DNA of 64,000 nt from Nitrospira sp. UBA5699. Lineage in GTDB: Bacteria; Nitrospirota; Nitrospiria; Nitrospirales; Nitrospiraceae. Below, in pieces: positions 42,618 through 53,908 of the stretch; position 1 is the first letter of the stretch, and each line of letters starts with the position of its first letter. The notes below the pieces were generated by a model. That model had not been told where the DNA came from and did no database searches. It was given only the letters and a program-made list of their open reading frames with translations. Location: the NCBI GenBank assembly GCA_002420105.1, contig DIHJ01000038.1:63763-127762 (forward strand). The letters run 5' to 3'. The translations under genes were made by a program, and so were the position numbers.

Positions 42618-44432
42618 GTGGGTCGAGGCCTGATTTCTGAAGACGTCATCAATCAAATCAGAGACCGGATCGACATCGCGGAGATCGTCGGACAGCACGT
42701 CAGTTTGACCAGGGCCGGCCAAAATCTGAAAGGTCTGTGCCCGTTCCACCAGGAAAAGAGCCCGTCGTTCACCGTCAGCCCTTCCCGTCAAATCTTCCAT
42801 TGCTTCGGCTGCGGAGCAGGAGGGAACGTCTTTACGTTCCTCACGCGGATTACCGGGGCGAGCTTTCCGGAAACGGTGCGGGAACTGGGACGGAAGGTCG
42901 GGATTGAAGTTCCGGAATCCTCCGGCGGGCCGGGAACTCACGCCGCTCAGACCGGGCGGATCGAGCAAGTGAACCAGGCCGCCGCCGCATGGTTCCAGCA
43001 ACAGCTGCGCGATGACCGGGGAGGCGCCGAGGCGCGCGAGTATCTGGCGGGCCGGGGCATCCGGCAGGCGACCATCGATCGATTCGGGATGGGGGTGGCG
43101 CCGGCGGAATGGGACGGGTTGATCAAGTCGCTGACCCGGCAGGGGTTCTCGCAGAGCGACCTGGCTTCGGCCGGGTTGATCATTGCGCGGGACAACGGCA
43201 GCGGATATTACGATCGGTTTCGCGGGCGGGTCATGTTTACGATCACGGACCTGCGCAAGCGGGCGGTGGGATTCGGCGGCCGGGTGCTCGGCGACGGCAC
43301 GCCGAAGTACCTGAACTCGCCCGACACGCCGCTGTTCAGGAAGGGCCAGACGCTCTTTGCGCTCGATGCGGCGCGGGAGGCGGTGACGCGCACGAAGACC
43401 GTCATCGTCGTCGAAGGCTATTTCGACGCGATCGCCCTGCATCAGGCGGGATTGACGCAGACGGTTGCGACGTTGGGCACGGCGCTCACGCCGGAGCACA
43501 TCCAGGTCCTGCGGCGCTTTGCCTCGAAGGTCGTGCTGCTGTTCGATCCCGATCCGGCCGGCGTGCGCGCGGCGCTGCGCGGGCTGGATCTGTTCGTGAA
43601 CAGCGGGCTCGGAGTGAAAGTCGTGACGCTCCCCGACGGCGACGATCCGGATACCTATGTGCGGAAGGAAGGCGTTGAATCGTTCGCCCGTCTGGAAGAG
43701 CAGGCGCCGAGCCTGCTGGATTTCGCGTTGGAGCACAGTCTGAAAACCGCGGAGGCGAGCACGATCGAAGAGCGCATTCGCAGCGTGGACGAAGTGTTGC
43801 GGATTCTGCAGAAGAGCGGGCATCCCATCGAACGGGAAGAGCGGATCCGGCTTGTGGCCGAACGGCTCGGGATCAATCAGCAGCGGCTCATCGAACGGTA
43901 TCCCGCGCTGCTCGCGAAGGACGGTTCGGGACCCGTCGCCCGAAAATCCGAAGCCCAGCCGGGCCCATCGTACAAGGGCGCCCCGGAGGAACGCGATCTG
44001 GTCTATCTGCTGCTGCACGGCGAGCTGACGCCGGTCGACATCCGTCGGCTGCGACCCGATGCGTTTTCGGTCCCGGCCTGCCGGGTCCTCGTCGAAAAGG
44101 CCCTGGCGCACCTCGGCCAGGACGGCCGGGTGGGACTGCGCCATCTGCTCGATACGGTCGTGGACGACCCGGATTGCGGCTCGCTGGCGACGGAGTTGTC
44201 GATGCGGGAAGAGCATTTTGACGATGTGCGCGCGCACATTCAGGGCTGTCTGGACACCCTCGATCGCAAACGCGCGGAGGCGGCGCTGCGCGACTTGATC
44301 GCGCAACTCAAGGCCGCCGAACGGGAGGGGCGCGTCGAGGATGCGCACGCGTTGAATGCGCGTGTGAATGAGTTGCGGATGCAGAAGGCCGGCCGACCTG
44401 CGGCCGGCGTACTTTCTTTGGTCAAGGAGTAG
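42618..44432 (+). CDS. dnaG: DNA primase
   Basis: This 604-residue primase makes RNA primers at the replication fork. The CHC2 zinc finger is [11 protein letters not shown] followed by [10 protein letters not shown]. The TOPRIM core has [11 protein letters not shown] and [12 protein letters not shown], and a C-terminal helicase-binding region follows. GTG at 42618 ([19 protein letters not shown]) was chosen because AGAGGAG precedes it; GTG at 42573 is an in-frame alternative with a Pro-rich leader. rpoD follows after 2 bases, the conserved dnaG-rpoD pairing. Confidence 0.95.
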   Translation: MGRGLISEDVINQIRDRIDIAEIVGQHVSLTRAGQNLKGLCPFHQEKSPSFTVSPSRQIFHCFGCGAGGNVFTFLTRITGASFPETVRELGRKVGIEVPESSGGPGTHAAQTGRIEQVNQAAAAWFQQQLRDDRGGAEAREYLAGRGIRQATIDRFGMGVAPAEWDGLIKSLTRQGFSQSDLASAGLIIARDNGSGYYDRFRGRVMFTITDLRKRAVGFGGRVLGDGTPKYLNSPDTPLFRKGQTLFALDAAREAVTRTKTVIVVEGYFDAIALHQAGLTQTVATLGTALTPEHIQVLRRFASKVVLLFDPDPAGVRAALRGLDLFVNSGLGVKVVTLPDGDDPDTYVRKEGVESFARLEEQAPSLLDFALEHSLKTAEASTIEERIRSVDEVLRILQKSGHPIEREERIRLVAERLGINQQRLIERYPALLAKDGSGPVARKSEAQPGPSYKGAPEERDLVYLLLHGELTPVDIRRLRPDAFSVPACRVLVEKALAHLGQDGRVGLRHLLDTVVDDPDCGSLATELSMREEHFDDVRAHIQGCLDTLDRKRAEAALRDLIAQLKAAEREGRVEDAHALNARVNELRMQKAGRPAAGVLSLVKE

Positions 44433-44434
44433 GT

Positions 44435-46246
44435 ATGGCGAAACAAGAGTTGCTCGTGGAAGTGAAGAAGCTGATCTCGATCGGGAAAGAGAAAGGCTTT
44501 CTCACGTACGACGAGTTGAACAGCACGTTGCCCGCGGAAGTCGTGTCGTCGGAACAGTTCGGCAGCATCATGACGATGTTCGGCGAGATGGATATCGAGA
44601 TCGTCGATGCGCCGGACGGCGAGCGCCAGCCGAAAAGCCGCGGAGGCGACCAGGACGAATCCGGGGAGGAAGCGGACGAGGGCGAGGCGGGCGAAGACAA
44701 CGAAAAGGAAATCGACCTGACGCCGGGCGCGCTGAGCCGCACGGACGATCCGGTCCGGCTCTATCTGAAGGAAATGGGCAGCGTGGCGCTCTTGAGCCGT
44801 GAAGGCGAAATCGAGATCGCCAAGCGCATCGAGGAAGGGAAACGGGACATCGCCTTCGTCATCTACGGGATGCCGATGACGATCGAGTTCATCCTGTCGC
44901 TGCGTGAACAGCTCAAGAACGGCAAGATCGACGTACGGGAGATCGTCCCGATTCAAGAGACCGAGGAGGACTTCGAAGAGGAAGAAGTCGAGCGGGACTA
45001 CGAGGAATTGCGTCTCAAGACGCTGGAGGGCCTGAACTGCGTCCGAAAGGTGTCGACGTCCTTGAAAGGGCTCTACGAGAAGTCGCGTCAGGCGGCGAAG
45101 GATCCGGCCAAGCTCAAGAAGATCAAGAAACAGATCGACGCGATCCGGGAACAGGTCGTGGAAAAGATGGAGGCGGTGAACCTGCACGGCGTGCTGAAGG
45201 ACCGGATGGTTCAGCGCGTCCGGGAGATGGCGATCCAGATCCGCACGGCGGAGCGCGAAATGCTCAGCTGCCAGCGCCGGCTGGGCGTCGGCGGCGAGGC
45301 CGGAGCCGAGTTGCTGCGCAAGTTGTGCCGCGACAAGAAGGATTTCCTGGCCGTCAAGCGGAAAACCGGCGTCTCGGAAGACAATCTGCAGGATATCAAG
45401 CGGGTCTATCAAGCCGCCAAGAGCCGCATCCGCCAGCTGGAAACGGAAGAGGCGCTGGTGTCCGGCGACGAAATCAAGGATGCCGTCAGGCATCTCGACG
45501 TGGCGGAGGAGAAGGTCAAGCGCGGCAAAGCCGAACTGGTGGAGGCGAACCTCCGTCTCGTCGTGAGCATCGCCAAGAAATACACGAACCGCGGTCTCCA
45601 GTTCCTGGATCTGATCCAGGAAGGCAACATCGGATTGATGAAGGCGGTCGACAAGTTCGAGTACAAGCGGGGGTACAAGTTCAGCACCTATGCAACGTGG
45701 TGGATTCGTCAGGCGATCACGCGCGCCATCGCGGACCAGGCGCGCACGATCCGCATTCCGGTTCACATGATCGAGACGATCAACAAACTGATCCGTACCT
45801 CCCGCCATCTGGTGCAAAAGCTCGGACGCGAACCGACCCCGGAGGAGATCGCCGAGCGCATGGATCTTCCCCTCGACAAGGTGCGCAAGATTCTGAAGAT
45901 CGCCCGCGAGCCGATTTCGCTGGAAACGCCGATCGGCGAAGAGGAAGACAGCCATCTGGGGGACTTCATCGAGGACAAGAAGGCGATTTCCCCGTTGGAG
46001 GCGGCCATCCGGTACGATCTCCAGCGGCAGATCAACAGCGCCCTGGAAACGCTGACGCCGCGCGAGGAGAAGGTCTTGCGGAAACGGTTCGGCATCGGCG
46101 AAGCGACCGATCATACGCTGGAGGAGGTCGGGCAGGACTTCGAAGTCACGCGCGAACGCATCCGTCAGATCGAGGCCAAAGCCTTGCGCAAGCTGCGCCA
46201 TCCGAGCCGGAGCAAGAAGCTGCGGAGTTTCGTCGAAAGCCTCTAG
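44435..46246 (+). CDS. rpoD: Primary sigma factor sigma70
   Basis: This is a 603-residue RNA polymerase sigma subunit. Region 1.1 is at the N-terminus with an acidic linker (about 70-95). Region 1.2 is [16 protein letters not shown], and a long non-conserved insert spans about 140-350. Region 2 has [20 protein letters not shown] and [18 protein letters not shown]. Region 4.2 has [20 protein letters not shown]. Promoters found in this window agree with TTGACA/TATAAT recognition. Confidence 0.97.
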   Translation: MAKQELLVEVKKLISIGKEKGFLTYDELNSTLPAEVVSSEQFGSIMTMFGEMDIEIVDAPDGERQPKSRGGDQDESGEEADEGEAGEDNEKEIDLTPGALSRTDDPVRLYLKEMGSVALLSREGEIEIAKRIEEGKRDIAFVIYGMPMTIEFILSLREQLKNGKIDVREIVPIQETEEDFEEEEVERDYEELRLKTLEGLNCVRKVSTSLKGLYEKSRQAAKDPAKLKKIKKQIDAIREQVVEKMEAVNLHGVLKDRMVQRVREMAIQIRTAEREMLSCQRRLGVGGEAGAELLRKLCRDKKDFLAVKRKTGVSEDNLQDIKRVYQAAKSRIRQLETEEALVSGDEIKDAVRHLDVAEEKVKRGKAELVEANLRLVVSIAKKYTNRGLQFLDLIQEGNIGLMKAVDKFEYKRGYKFSTYATWWIRQAITRAIADQARTIRIPVHMIETINKLIRTSRHLVQKLGREPTPEEIAERMDLPLDKVRKILKIAREPISLETPIGEEEDSHLGDFIEDKKAISPLEAAIRYDLQRQINSALETLTPREEKVLRKRFGIGEATDHTLEEVGQDFEVTRERIRQIEAKALRKLRHPSRSKKLRSFVESL

Positions 46247-46292
46247 CGCGGCATCGCGCGATTTGACTCCGTCTCCGGGTCGGCCTAGAATC

Positions 46293-46308
46293 GCCTCGAG
46301 GTCGAGGC
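46293..46308 (+). other. Small inverted repeat in the rpoD-tRNA spacer
   Basis: GCCTCGA and TCGAGGC form a perfect 7-bp stem with a two-base GG spacer. It is followed by a run of GGCT/GAGG-like words to about 46330. There is no T-run, so a terminator role is not supported. The spacer 46247-46392 has no gene and no clear promoter for the tRNA. Confidence 0.35.
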
Positions 46309-46392
46309 TTAGGTTAGGCTGAGGCTGATGGTCGCGGCCGGGTCCGGTCGCGAAGCTCGACCGAACCCTGAGTCTGAACCTTGCTGCTGCAG

Positions 46393-46469
46393 GGGCCCAT
46401 AGCTCAGGTGGTTAGAGCGGCTGACTCATAATCAGCTGGTCCTAGGTTCGAGTCCTAGTGGGCCCACCA
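46393..46469 (+). tRNA. tRNA with CAU anticodon, probably tRNA-Ile2
   Basis: This is a complete 77-nt cloverleaf with encoded CCA. The acceptor is GGGCCCA/TGGGCCC, the D arm is GCTC/GAGC, the anticodon loop is CTCATAA, and the T loop is TTCGAGT. CAU is shared by elongator Met, initiator Met and lysidine-modified Ile2. The acceptor is paired at position 1, so it is not an initiator. The GGGCCCA acceptor favours Ile2 (AUA decoding, requiring TilS), but elongator Met is not excluded. It has no intron. Confidence 0.88.
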
Positions 46470-46525
46470 GTGGACCGGCGACTGGCAGCCGGGCTGGATG
46501 CGCGGATAACGCCGGCGGGAGAGCA

Positions 46526-47299
46526 TTGAACCAGAATCTGTCCCCCCTCATCGAACTGCAGCGGCTCGATCTCCGGATTATGGAGATCAACGAGCAACGC
46601 CGAAAGATCCCCGAGCGACTCCATGCCGTCGAAGCCCCGCTACGCGAAGCGAAACAGTTGCTCCAGGACACCAATTCGTCGATCGACGCGCTGGTCAAGG
46701 AGCGCCGCGCCCATGAGAAAGACGTGGAAGCGCAGGATGCGCACACGGACAAGATGCGTGCGCGCCTGTCCGAACTGAAAACGAACAAAGAGTATCAGGC
46801 CCATCTGTTCGAACTGCAGATGGCCAACAAGAAAAAATCGGAGATCGAGGACAAAGTGCTGGCCTGCATGGAGAAGATCGAGCAGCTGCAGCGCACGGTC
46901 ACGGAAGCGCAGGACAAAGTCCGGTCGGCCGAACAGGCGTTCGCACAGGAAAAACGCGTGCTCGATGAATTGGATCAGAAGCTGTCGGGGGAGTTGGCCG
47001 TGTTGGAGGCGCAGCAGCGGGACCGGTCGGCCCAAGTCGAGCGAACCCTGCTGGCCCGCTATACGAAACTCAAAGCCTCAAGAAAGGATCAGCCGCTGGC
47101 CGCCATCAAAGGGGGCATGTGCTCCGGCTGTCGCCTTCAGATTCCGCCGCAGCTGATCGCGGAGGTCAAGCGCTCGCAGGATCTCCACACCTGCCCCTAC
47201 TGCCATCGCATGCTCTACTGGGACGGCGATCTGCCGGTCGAGCAGAAACCCCAGGATCAGGCGAAAGCCTCGGATCTCGAAGTCGGCGAGTCCGTCTAG
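46526..47299 (+). CDS. Zinc-ribbon coiled-coil protein (C4-type, DUF164-like)
   Basis: This is a 257-residue protein. Residues 1-170 form an almost continuous antiparallel coiled coil. The C-terminal zinc ribbon has CSGCRLQIPPQ and CPYCHRMLYW, the signature of the C4-type zinc-ribbon family found widely in bacteria and thought to act in translation or nucleic-acid processes; the role here is unknown. The start is TTG at 46526 with GGGAGAG upstream. It converges on rnhC, overlapping by 4 bases. Confidence 0.85.
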   Translation: MNQNLSPLIELQRLDLRIMEINEQRRKIPERLHAVEAPLREAKQLLQDTNSSIDALVKERRAHEKDVEAQDAHTDKMRARLSELKTNKEYQAHLFELQMANKKKSEIEDKVLACMEKIEQLQRTVTEAQDKVRSAEQAFAQEKRVLDELDQKLSGELAVLEAQQRDRSAQVERTLLARYTKLKASRKDQPLAAIKGGMCSGCRLQIPPQLIAEVKRSQDLHTCPYCHRMLYWDGDLPVEQKPQDQAKASDLEVGESV

Positions 47300-47949
47300 G
47301 CGGTCGGTTCCTCCAAGACGGCCTTCGTGGTCTTGAAGTGGAGCTTGGCCACGGTCCCCAGCCGCTCCCGCCCGTGTTTCTTCACGATCATTTTCCCGGC
47401 CAGTTCCACCGCGGGCGAGGCCCCCTTTGGCAGCGACGTGCCGATTTCATCGGAAAGGCGTTTGAGGCGGAGCAGGAACTCGGCGCGTGCGACGATGGAG
47501 GCGGCGGCGACGGCCAGATCCGCTTCCGCCTTGGGGCGCTGCTCGAGGACGATCTTCCGCCCCTTTTCCTGCAAGGCGTTGAGGATGAGCCGTTCGTCGC
47601 CGAACTGGTCCGAGATCGCCCGTGCGCATGAGACCCGTTCGAGCAGGTTCTCCAGCGCTTTGGCATGGCCCCAGGCGAGCAGACGGTTGAGATTGCGAAT
47701 CTTGGCGTACAGTTCGTTGTATTTCTGGGGCCCGATCGCAATGACGCTGTGGGGGCAGATGATTTTGATGTCCGGAGCCATTTCCAGAATGCGGCCGTCG
47801 GAGATTTTCTTGCTGTCCCGGACCTGCATGAGCGCGAGTTCGCCTTGCGTCGTCGCGTCCACGAAGACGGCCGCAATGACGAGCGGGCCGAAATAGTCGC
47901 CTTTCCCCGATTCGTCGATTCCGATTCTTTCGATGGCGGTGGAGGGCAT
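47296..47949 (-). CDS. rnhC: Ribonuclease HIII, short form
   Basis: This is a 217-residue type 2 RNase H that cuts RNA in RNA-DNA hybrids. The HIII signature GIDESGKGDYFGPL contains the Asp-Glu pair, and VRDSKKISD, DERLILNALQ and ADLAVAAASIVARAEF supply the rest of the active site. It lacks the N-terminal TBP-like substrate-binding domain of about 80 residues found in Bacillus RNase HIII (about 310 residues). The start has no alternative far upstream, so the short form is real. Activity or specificity may differ. Confidence 0.85.
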   Translation of the reverse strand: MPSTAIERIGIDESGKGDYFGPLVIAAVFVDATTQGELALMQVRDSKKISDGRILEMAPDIKIICPHSVIAIGPQKYNELYAKIRNLNRLLAWGHAKALENLLERVSCARAISDQFGDERLILNALQEKGRKIVLEQRPKAEADLAVAAASIVARAEFLLRLKRLSDEIGTSLPKGASPAVELAGKMIVKKHGRERLGTVAKLHFKTTKAVLEEPTA

Positions 47950-47997
47950 GCGGCGGCGTGCGCGGGATCCCAGTGGAAAATGTTGCTGCGGGGCGTT

Positions 47998-48026
47998 AAT
48001 TTAGCAGAGCATCCGCAAGCGGTCAA
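47998..48026 (-). promoter_or_regulatory. Promoter of rnhC
   Basis: On the minus strand, TTGACC (48026-48021) and TAAATT (48003-47998) are 17 bases apart, about 50 bases upstream of the rnhC start codon. Confidence 0.65.
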
Positions 48027-48068
48027 TTTGGAGAGCGGCCGACTGACGGCATGAGAGGGAGGGCGGCG

Positions 48069-48938
48069 ATGCGCGCATCTTGGAAGCGGGTTCAATGTGT
48101 GCTGGCGACGGGAATGATCCTCGGTCTGCTCGCGCTGACGAGCGGCTGCGAGACGAATCCATATACCGGCCGGTCGCAACTGCTGATGACCTCCGTTGCG
48201 GAAGAAATGCAGATGGGGGCGCAGGCGTACAATCAGGTGAAGAGCGATCCCAAAATGAAGGCGTCGCAGGATCCGCGGGAGGTCGAGCCGGTCAAGCGGG
48301 TCGCCGCCAGAATCGTCGAGGCCGCCAAGCGATCGAAGTATGCCGAGATGGCACAGCAGTTTCAGTGGGAAGTGACCGTCATCAAGGATGATAAAACGAT
48401 GAACGCGTTCGCGCTTCCGGGAGGCAAGATGGCCGTCTATACCGGCATTTTCCCGGTCGCCAAGACGGAAGCCGGACTGGCCGCCGTCATGGGGCATGAA
48501 GTGGTGCATGCGTTGGCCCGCCATGGAGCCGAGCGCATGAGTCAAGGGCAACTGACGAACGCGGCCTTGCAGGTCGCCGGTGCGGCGGCAGGAGCCGGCG
48601 GAGGGGGCGGCCTCATGTCGCAGGCGGCGATGGCGGCTCTCGGTGTCGGCGCCCAGGTCGGCGTCCTGCTCCCCTTCAGCCGGAAGCATGAATCGGAAGC
48701 GGACTATATCGGTATCCTGCTCGCTGCCGATGCGGGATACGATCCCAGGGAGTCGGTTCATCTCTGGGAACGAATGGAGCAGTTGTCCAGCGGGGGTGGA
48801 CCGTCAGAGTTCCTGTCGACCCATCCCGGGCATGACACCAGAATCGAGCAGCTCAAGAAGTGGATGCCGGAAGCGATGGCCATCTACCAAAAGCGACAGC
48901 CCCTGCCGACCGCAGAACTTCCGCCCGTCGGACGATAA
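48069..48938 (+). CDS. M48 family metalloprotease, lipoprotein
   Basis: This is a 289-residue zinc protease. The N-terminal signal ends in a lipobox (LLALTSGC), so it is probably anchored in the envelope. The metal site is HEVVHALARHG with the third ligand in HESEADYIG. Its size and layout match Oma1/YcaL/LoiP-like M48 proteases that remove misfolded outer-membrane proteins. ATG at 48069 has GGGAGGG upstream; 48051 is less likely. Confidence 0.9.
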   Translation: MRASWKRVQCVLATGMILGLLALTSGCETNPYTGRSQLLMTSVAEEMQMGAQAYNQVKSDPKMKASQDPREVEPVKRVAARIVEAAKRSKYAEMAQQFQWEVTVIKDDKTMNAFALPGGKMAVYTGIFPVAKTEAGLAAVMGHEVVHALARHGAERMSQGQLTNAALQVAGAAAGAGGGGGLMSQAAMAALGVGAQVGVLLPFSRKHESEADYIGILLAADAGYDPRESVHLWERMEQLSSGGGPSEFLSTHPGHDTRIEQLKKWMPEAMAIYQKRQPLPTAELPPVGR

Positions 48939-48942
48939 CCCC

Positions 48943-48982
48943 TTTTCCGCGCCCCGGTGTACCGGAATGGGGGCGCGGAAAA
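48943..48982 (+). terminator. Stem-loop after the M48 protease gene
   Basis: A perfect 13-bp stem TTTTCCGCGCCCC / GGGGCGCGGAAAA follows the stop codon. There is no downstream T-run, so it may stabilise the mRNA or terminate weakly. A second stem (CCGCCATCCT/AGGATGGCGG, 49044-49068) lies further on in the same gene-free spacer. Confidence 0.55.
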
Positions 48983-49124
48983 TCTAGAATTATCACATAA
49001 AGTCAACTGGTTGCATGCATCCGCTGAGACGGGTTCTCCGGGGCCGCCATCCTTTTGTAGGATGGCGGAAGGTCGTGAGGGACGGGCATAATCACGTCAG
49101 TCAACCGTTGGGGAGGCTGATCCG

Positions 49125-49454
49125 ATGATCACTCGATACGGACCTCGCGTGTCAGTCACATGTTCAGCGGCCCTGACCGGAGACGATGCAGTCGGCACAG
49201 GTCGGGTGTTGGATGTCTCTTTGCCGGGCTGTCGCCTGGAGTATCCCCGGGGGCTTCGGGTCGGTGACTATGTGCAACTGCGGCTCTTCCTCCCGGACCG
49301 GGCCAATCCGATGACGGTTCAGCTGGCCGCGGTGCGCTGGGTGATGGGGACTCTCGTCGGGCTGGAGTTCATCCGGTCCACCCGACAGGACCAGAGACGT
49401 CTGGCAGATTTCGTTCACAGCCGCATGCCTGCGCCGGATCTCTCTCCGACATGA
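49125..49454 (+). CDS. PilZ domain protein
   Basis: This is a 109-residue single-domain protein. The pattern RVLDVSLPGCRLEYPRGLRVGD and VRWVMGTLVGLEFIR fits PilZ, but the RxxxR and D/NxSxxG c-di-GMP signature is degenerate (the position before the strand reads VTCSAAL and the second motif is DVSLPG). Binding of c-di-GMP is therefore uncertain. GGGGAGG precedes the ATG. Confidence 0.75.
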   Translation: MITRYGPRVSVTCSAALTGDDAVGTGRVLDVSLPGCRLEYPRGLRVGDYVQLRLFLPDRANPMTVQLAAVRWVMGTLVGLEFIRSTRQDQRRLADFVHSRMPAPDLSPT

Positions 49455-49550
49455 TGTGCGGCGAACCCGCCGTCTGCGGTTCCCTGCGGTAGGCATCCGC
49501 CCGATCCACGCAACCCTCCTCAGTATTCGCCTGCGCCATCGACGGAGTCC

Positions 49551-49579
49551 TTGCATCCCGAGCGATCGTTTCTTATACT
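49551..49579 (+). promoter_or_regulatory. Promoter of rnpB
   Basis: TTGCAT (49551-49556) and TATACT (49574-49579) are 17 bases apart. The predicted start near 49586 coincides with the 5' end of the RNase P RNA, which supports both calls. Confidence 0.82.
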
Positions 49580-49585
49580 CATCCT

Positions 49586-50024
49586 GCGCGAGGGAGAAGA
49601 CCGGGTGACCGTTCGTTGCGGCAACGTGGCGAGAGGAAAGTCCGGACTTCATGGGCAGGGCGCTGGGTAACACCCAGGCGGAGCAATCCGACACCCGCAC
49701 CACAGAGAACAGACCGCCGATGGCCAAGGCGATGGGACCCCAATCTAGTCGCTGCGGATCAGGTAAGGGTGAAACGGTGGGGTAAGAGCCCACCGCGGGG
49801 ATGGTGACATCACCGGCAGGGTAAGCGTCGCTCGATGCAAGGCCAAATAGGAAGACACCTGTCGTTTCCCGTTTCGGGGAGCGGCGACCGGCTGGCCCGG
49901 CTGAGGTCTTCGGGTAGGTCGCTTGAGGCTCGGGGCAACCCGGGTCCCAGAGAAATGATCACCCCCGTCCGGGAGCATATCCCAGGCGGGACAGAATCCG
50001 GCTTATAGGTCTTCTCCACCGCGC
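49586..50024 (+). ncRNA. rnpB: RNase P RNA, type A
   Basis: This is the catalytic RNA that matures tRNA 5' ends. The universally conserved blocks are present: GAGGAAAGTCCGGACT near 49632, AGGGTGAAACGGTGGGGTAA near 49768, and the 3' ACAGAATCCGGCTTATAGG. P1 is formed by GGAGAAGACC (49593-49602) with GGTCTTCTCC (50008-50017), extended by GCGC pairing. TTTTTT at 50025-50030 makes P1 the terminator stem. Confidence 0.95.
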
Positions 50025-50249
50025 TTTTTTGATCGCACGCCGTAAGTCGCCTTCCGTGATCTTCCCCGAGCACTCCTCGATTCCGTCGATCAGGACGACC
50101 GGGACTCTGGCTCCATAGCGGGCCAGCAGTTTCGGATCGTCGTCGGCGCATTGTTCGGTGATTTCAATCGGGAACTCCGCCCGGAGAAGGAACGCCATGC
50201 GGGAAATCACGTCGCAGAGGTGACAGTCTGCCCGGGAGACAACGGTCAT
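49959..50249 (-). CDS. Glutaredoxin-like protein (DUF836 type)
   Basis: This is a 96-residue thioredoxin-fold protein if it starts at ATG 50249 (MTVVSRADCHLCDV). The CHLC active site and the cis-Pro region ARVPVVLIDG are clear. Starts at 50285 or 50303 are possible. Its last 20 or so codons run antisense through the 3' end of rnpB, so RISRILSRLGYAPGRG is encoded by the complement of the RNase P RNA gene. Confidence 0.75.
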   Translation of the reverse strand: MTVVSRADCHLCDVISRMAFLLRAEFPIEITEQCADDDPKLLARYGARVPVVLIDGIEECSGKITEGDLRRAIKKARWRRPISRILSRLGYAPGRG

Positions 50250-50346
50250 GTGCAAGGGAGTTGTCCTCCGGTTCGACAGGCGCATGGCCTGAGACAGTAG
50301 CACGTCCCCTTCCGGTCTGTCATAGGGAGGTGCGCAAGAGGCGCAC

Positions 50347-50375
50347 TTGACCTGTCAGGGGCAGGATGGTAGGAT
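50347..50375 (+). promoter_or_regulatory. Promoter of the ilvBNC operon
   Basis: TTGACC (50347-50352) and TAGGAT (50370-50375) are 17 bases apart. The leader of about 125 bases contains an imperfect stem around TTCAGAAGCTTCTGAA (50398-50413); no T-box or leader-peptide attenuator was recognised. Confidence 0.68.
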
Positions 50376-50507
50376 CTCGCATCTTTCCCCTTGATTTTTC
50401 AGAAGCTTCTGAATGACCAGGGGGAGGGTGTCTGCTATTGATTCCACGGACAAGTGTTTCGTATCTCCGGTCGCTCGCCGTCGGCGGACGAGGAGAGGAG
50501 GTTCCGG

Positions 50508-52283
50508 ATGAAACTCACAGGTGCTGAAATCTTTATCGAATGCCTCAAGCGCGAAGGCGTGAAAACGATCTTCGCGCTTCCCGGCGGAGTCGTGCTGAAG
50601 ATTTTCGACATGCTCCATCAACAGAAGGACATCGAAGTGGTCCTGACCCGGCATGAGCAAGGCGCCGGACATATGGCCGAGGGCTATGCGAAGGCCACCG
50701 GCAAGGCGGGTGTATGCCTCGTGACGTCCGGGCCCGGCATGACCAACGTCATCACCGCGCTGGCCGACGCCTACATGGATTCGGTGCCGCTGGTCTGTTT
50801 CAGCGGACAGGTTCCGACGAGTTTGATCGGCAATGACGCATTTCAGGAGGCGGATAATATCGGCCTGAGCCGTCCCTGCACGAAATACAACTTTCTCGTG
50901 AAGGATGTGAACGAGTTGGCTTCGACCATCAAGGAAGCCTTCTACATCGCCACGACCGGTCGTCCGGGCCCGGTGCTGGTCGACATTCCCAAAGACGTTT
51001 CGATGGAGAAAGCGGAGTTCAATTATCCCAATTCGGTGTCGATTCGCGGGTATAACCCGACCTACGACGGGAACAAGTGGCAGATCAAGCAGGCGGCCGA
51101 AGCGATTATGAAGGCCAAAAAGCCCATCCTCTACGTCGGAGGCGGGGTCATCTTCTCCGGCGCCTCGCAGGAATTGATCGAACTGGCCGAACTGACGCAG
51201 ATTCCCGTGGATATGACCCTCATGGGCCTGGGGGCCTTCCCCGGCGAGCATCCGCTCTCGATGGGCATGCTGGGCATGCACGGAACCTATCAGGCCAACA
51301 TGGCCATGCATTATTCGGATCTCGTCATCGCGATCGGGGCCCGGTTCGATGATCGCGTGACGGGTAAGGTGGCCGAATTCTGCCCCCATGCAAAGATCAT
51401 CCACGTCGACATCGACCCGACGTCGATTCGGAAGAACATCCACGTCGACATCCCGATCGTGGGTGACTGCAAGGCGGTGCTGCGCGAGTTGAACCAGATT
51501 CTCAAGGCGACCGTCAACGGCGAGCAAAAGGAACTCCGGAAGGCCTGGTGGGATCAGATCCGCGAATGGGAACGTGCGCATCCCCTGAGCTATCAACAGG
51601 AAACGGACGGTCCCATCAAGCCCCAGTATGTGATCAAGCGGCTGTATGAGTTGACGAAAGACCGTGACCCGATCGTGTCGACGGACGTCGGTCAGCACCA
51701 GATGTGGGCCGCCCAATACTTCAAGCTGGCGAAGCCGAATCGGTGGCTGACCTCCGGCGGGCTCGGGACGATGGGATTCGGATTCCCGGCTGCGATGGGC
51801 GCGCAAGCGGCCTTCCGGAACCGGTTGGTGCTGTGCATCGCCGGCGACGGGAGCATTCAGATGAACATGCAGGAGATGGCCACGGCGGTGGTCAGCAAGC
51901 TGCCGGTCAAGATCATCGTGTTGAACAACCGGTTCCACGGCATGGTGCGTCAGTGGCAGGACCTGTTCTATGAAGGACGCTATGCGTCGAGTTACCTGGA
52001 TACCACCCCGGATTTTGTGAAACTGGCCGAGGCCTACGGGGCCGTGGGACTGCGCGCAGGCAAGGTGGGCGATCTCGACGGCGTGCTCAAAGAGGCGATC
52101 GCGATCGAGAAGCCGGTCATCGTGGACGTGCCGACCTATCCCTACGAAAACGTCTACCCGATGATTCCGGCCGGCGGCTGCAACCACCAGATGATTCTGG
52201 AAGATCCGCCGGAGTTGAAGAACAAGCAGGCGGGAGTCGGGCAGGCGAGTCCGAAGGATTCCGACACGATTCTTACGGCCTAG
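50508..52283 (+). CDS. ilvB: Acetolactate synthase large subunit
   Basis: This 591-residue TPP- and FAD-dependent enzyme performs the first common step to valine, leucine and isoleucine. The catalytic Glu is in RHEQGAGHMAEGYAK, the FAD region includes GARFDDRVTGK, and the TPP motif is GDGSIQMNMQEMAT...NN. ATG at 50508 has GGAGAGGAGG upstream. ilvN and ilvC follow. Confidence 0.97.
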   Translation: MKLTGAEIFIECLKREGVKTIFALPGGVVLKIFDMLHQQKDIEVVLTRHEQGAGHMAEGYAKATGKAGVCLVTSGPGMTNVITALADAYMDSVPLVCFSGQVPTSLIGNDAFQEADNIGLSRPCTKYNFLVKDVNELASTIKEAFYIATTGRPGPVLVDIPKDVSMEKAEFNYPNSVSIRGYNPTYDGNKWQIKQAAEAIMKAKKPILYVGGGVIFSGASQELIELAELTQIPVDMTLMGLGAFPGEHPLSMGMLGMHGTYQANMAMHYSDLVIAIGARFDDRVTGKVAEFCPHAKIIHVDIDPTSIRKNIHVDIPIVGDCKAVLRELNQILKATVNGEQKELRKAWWDQIREWERAHPLSYQQETDGPIKPQYVIKRLYELTKDRDPIVSTDVGQHQMWAAQYFKLAKPNRWLTSGGLGTMGFGFPAAMGAQAAFRNRLVLCIAGDGSIQMNMQEMATAVVSKLPVKIIVLNNRFHGMVRQWQDLFYEGRYASSYLDTTPDFVKLAEAYGAVGLRAGKVGDLDGVLKEAIAIEKPVIVDVPTYPYENVYPMIPAGGCNHQMILEDPPELKNKQAGVGQASPKDSDTILTA

Positions 52284-52307
52284 CGGGGTCGGGAGCAAGC
52301 GGAAAGC

Positions 52308-53895
<1,588 letters not shown>

Positions 53896-53908
53896 GATTG
53901 AGGAATCT

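Noticed and set aside
46280..46335. Tandem-repeat or CRISPR-like words (GAGGCT, TTAGG) after rpoD
   Set aside because: The words are irregular in spacing and length, with no repeat-spacer structure. No CRISPR array was found in the window.
50385..50507. Attenuator or T-box before ilvB
   Set aside because: There is a stem around TTCAGAAGCTTCTGAA, but no leader peptide with branched-chain codons, no T-box word and no terminator T-run.
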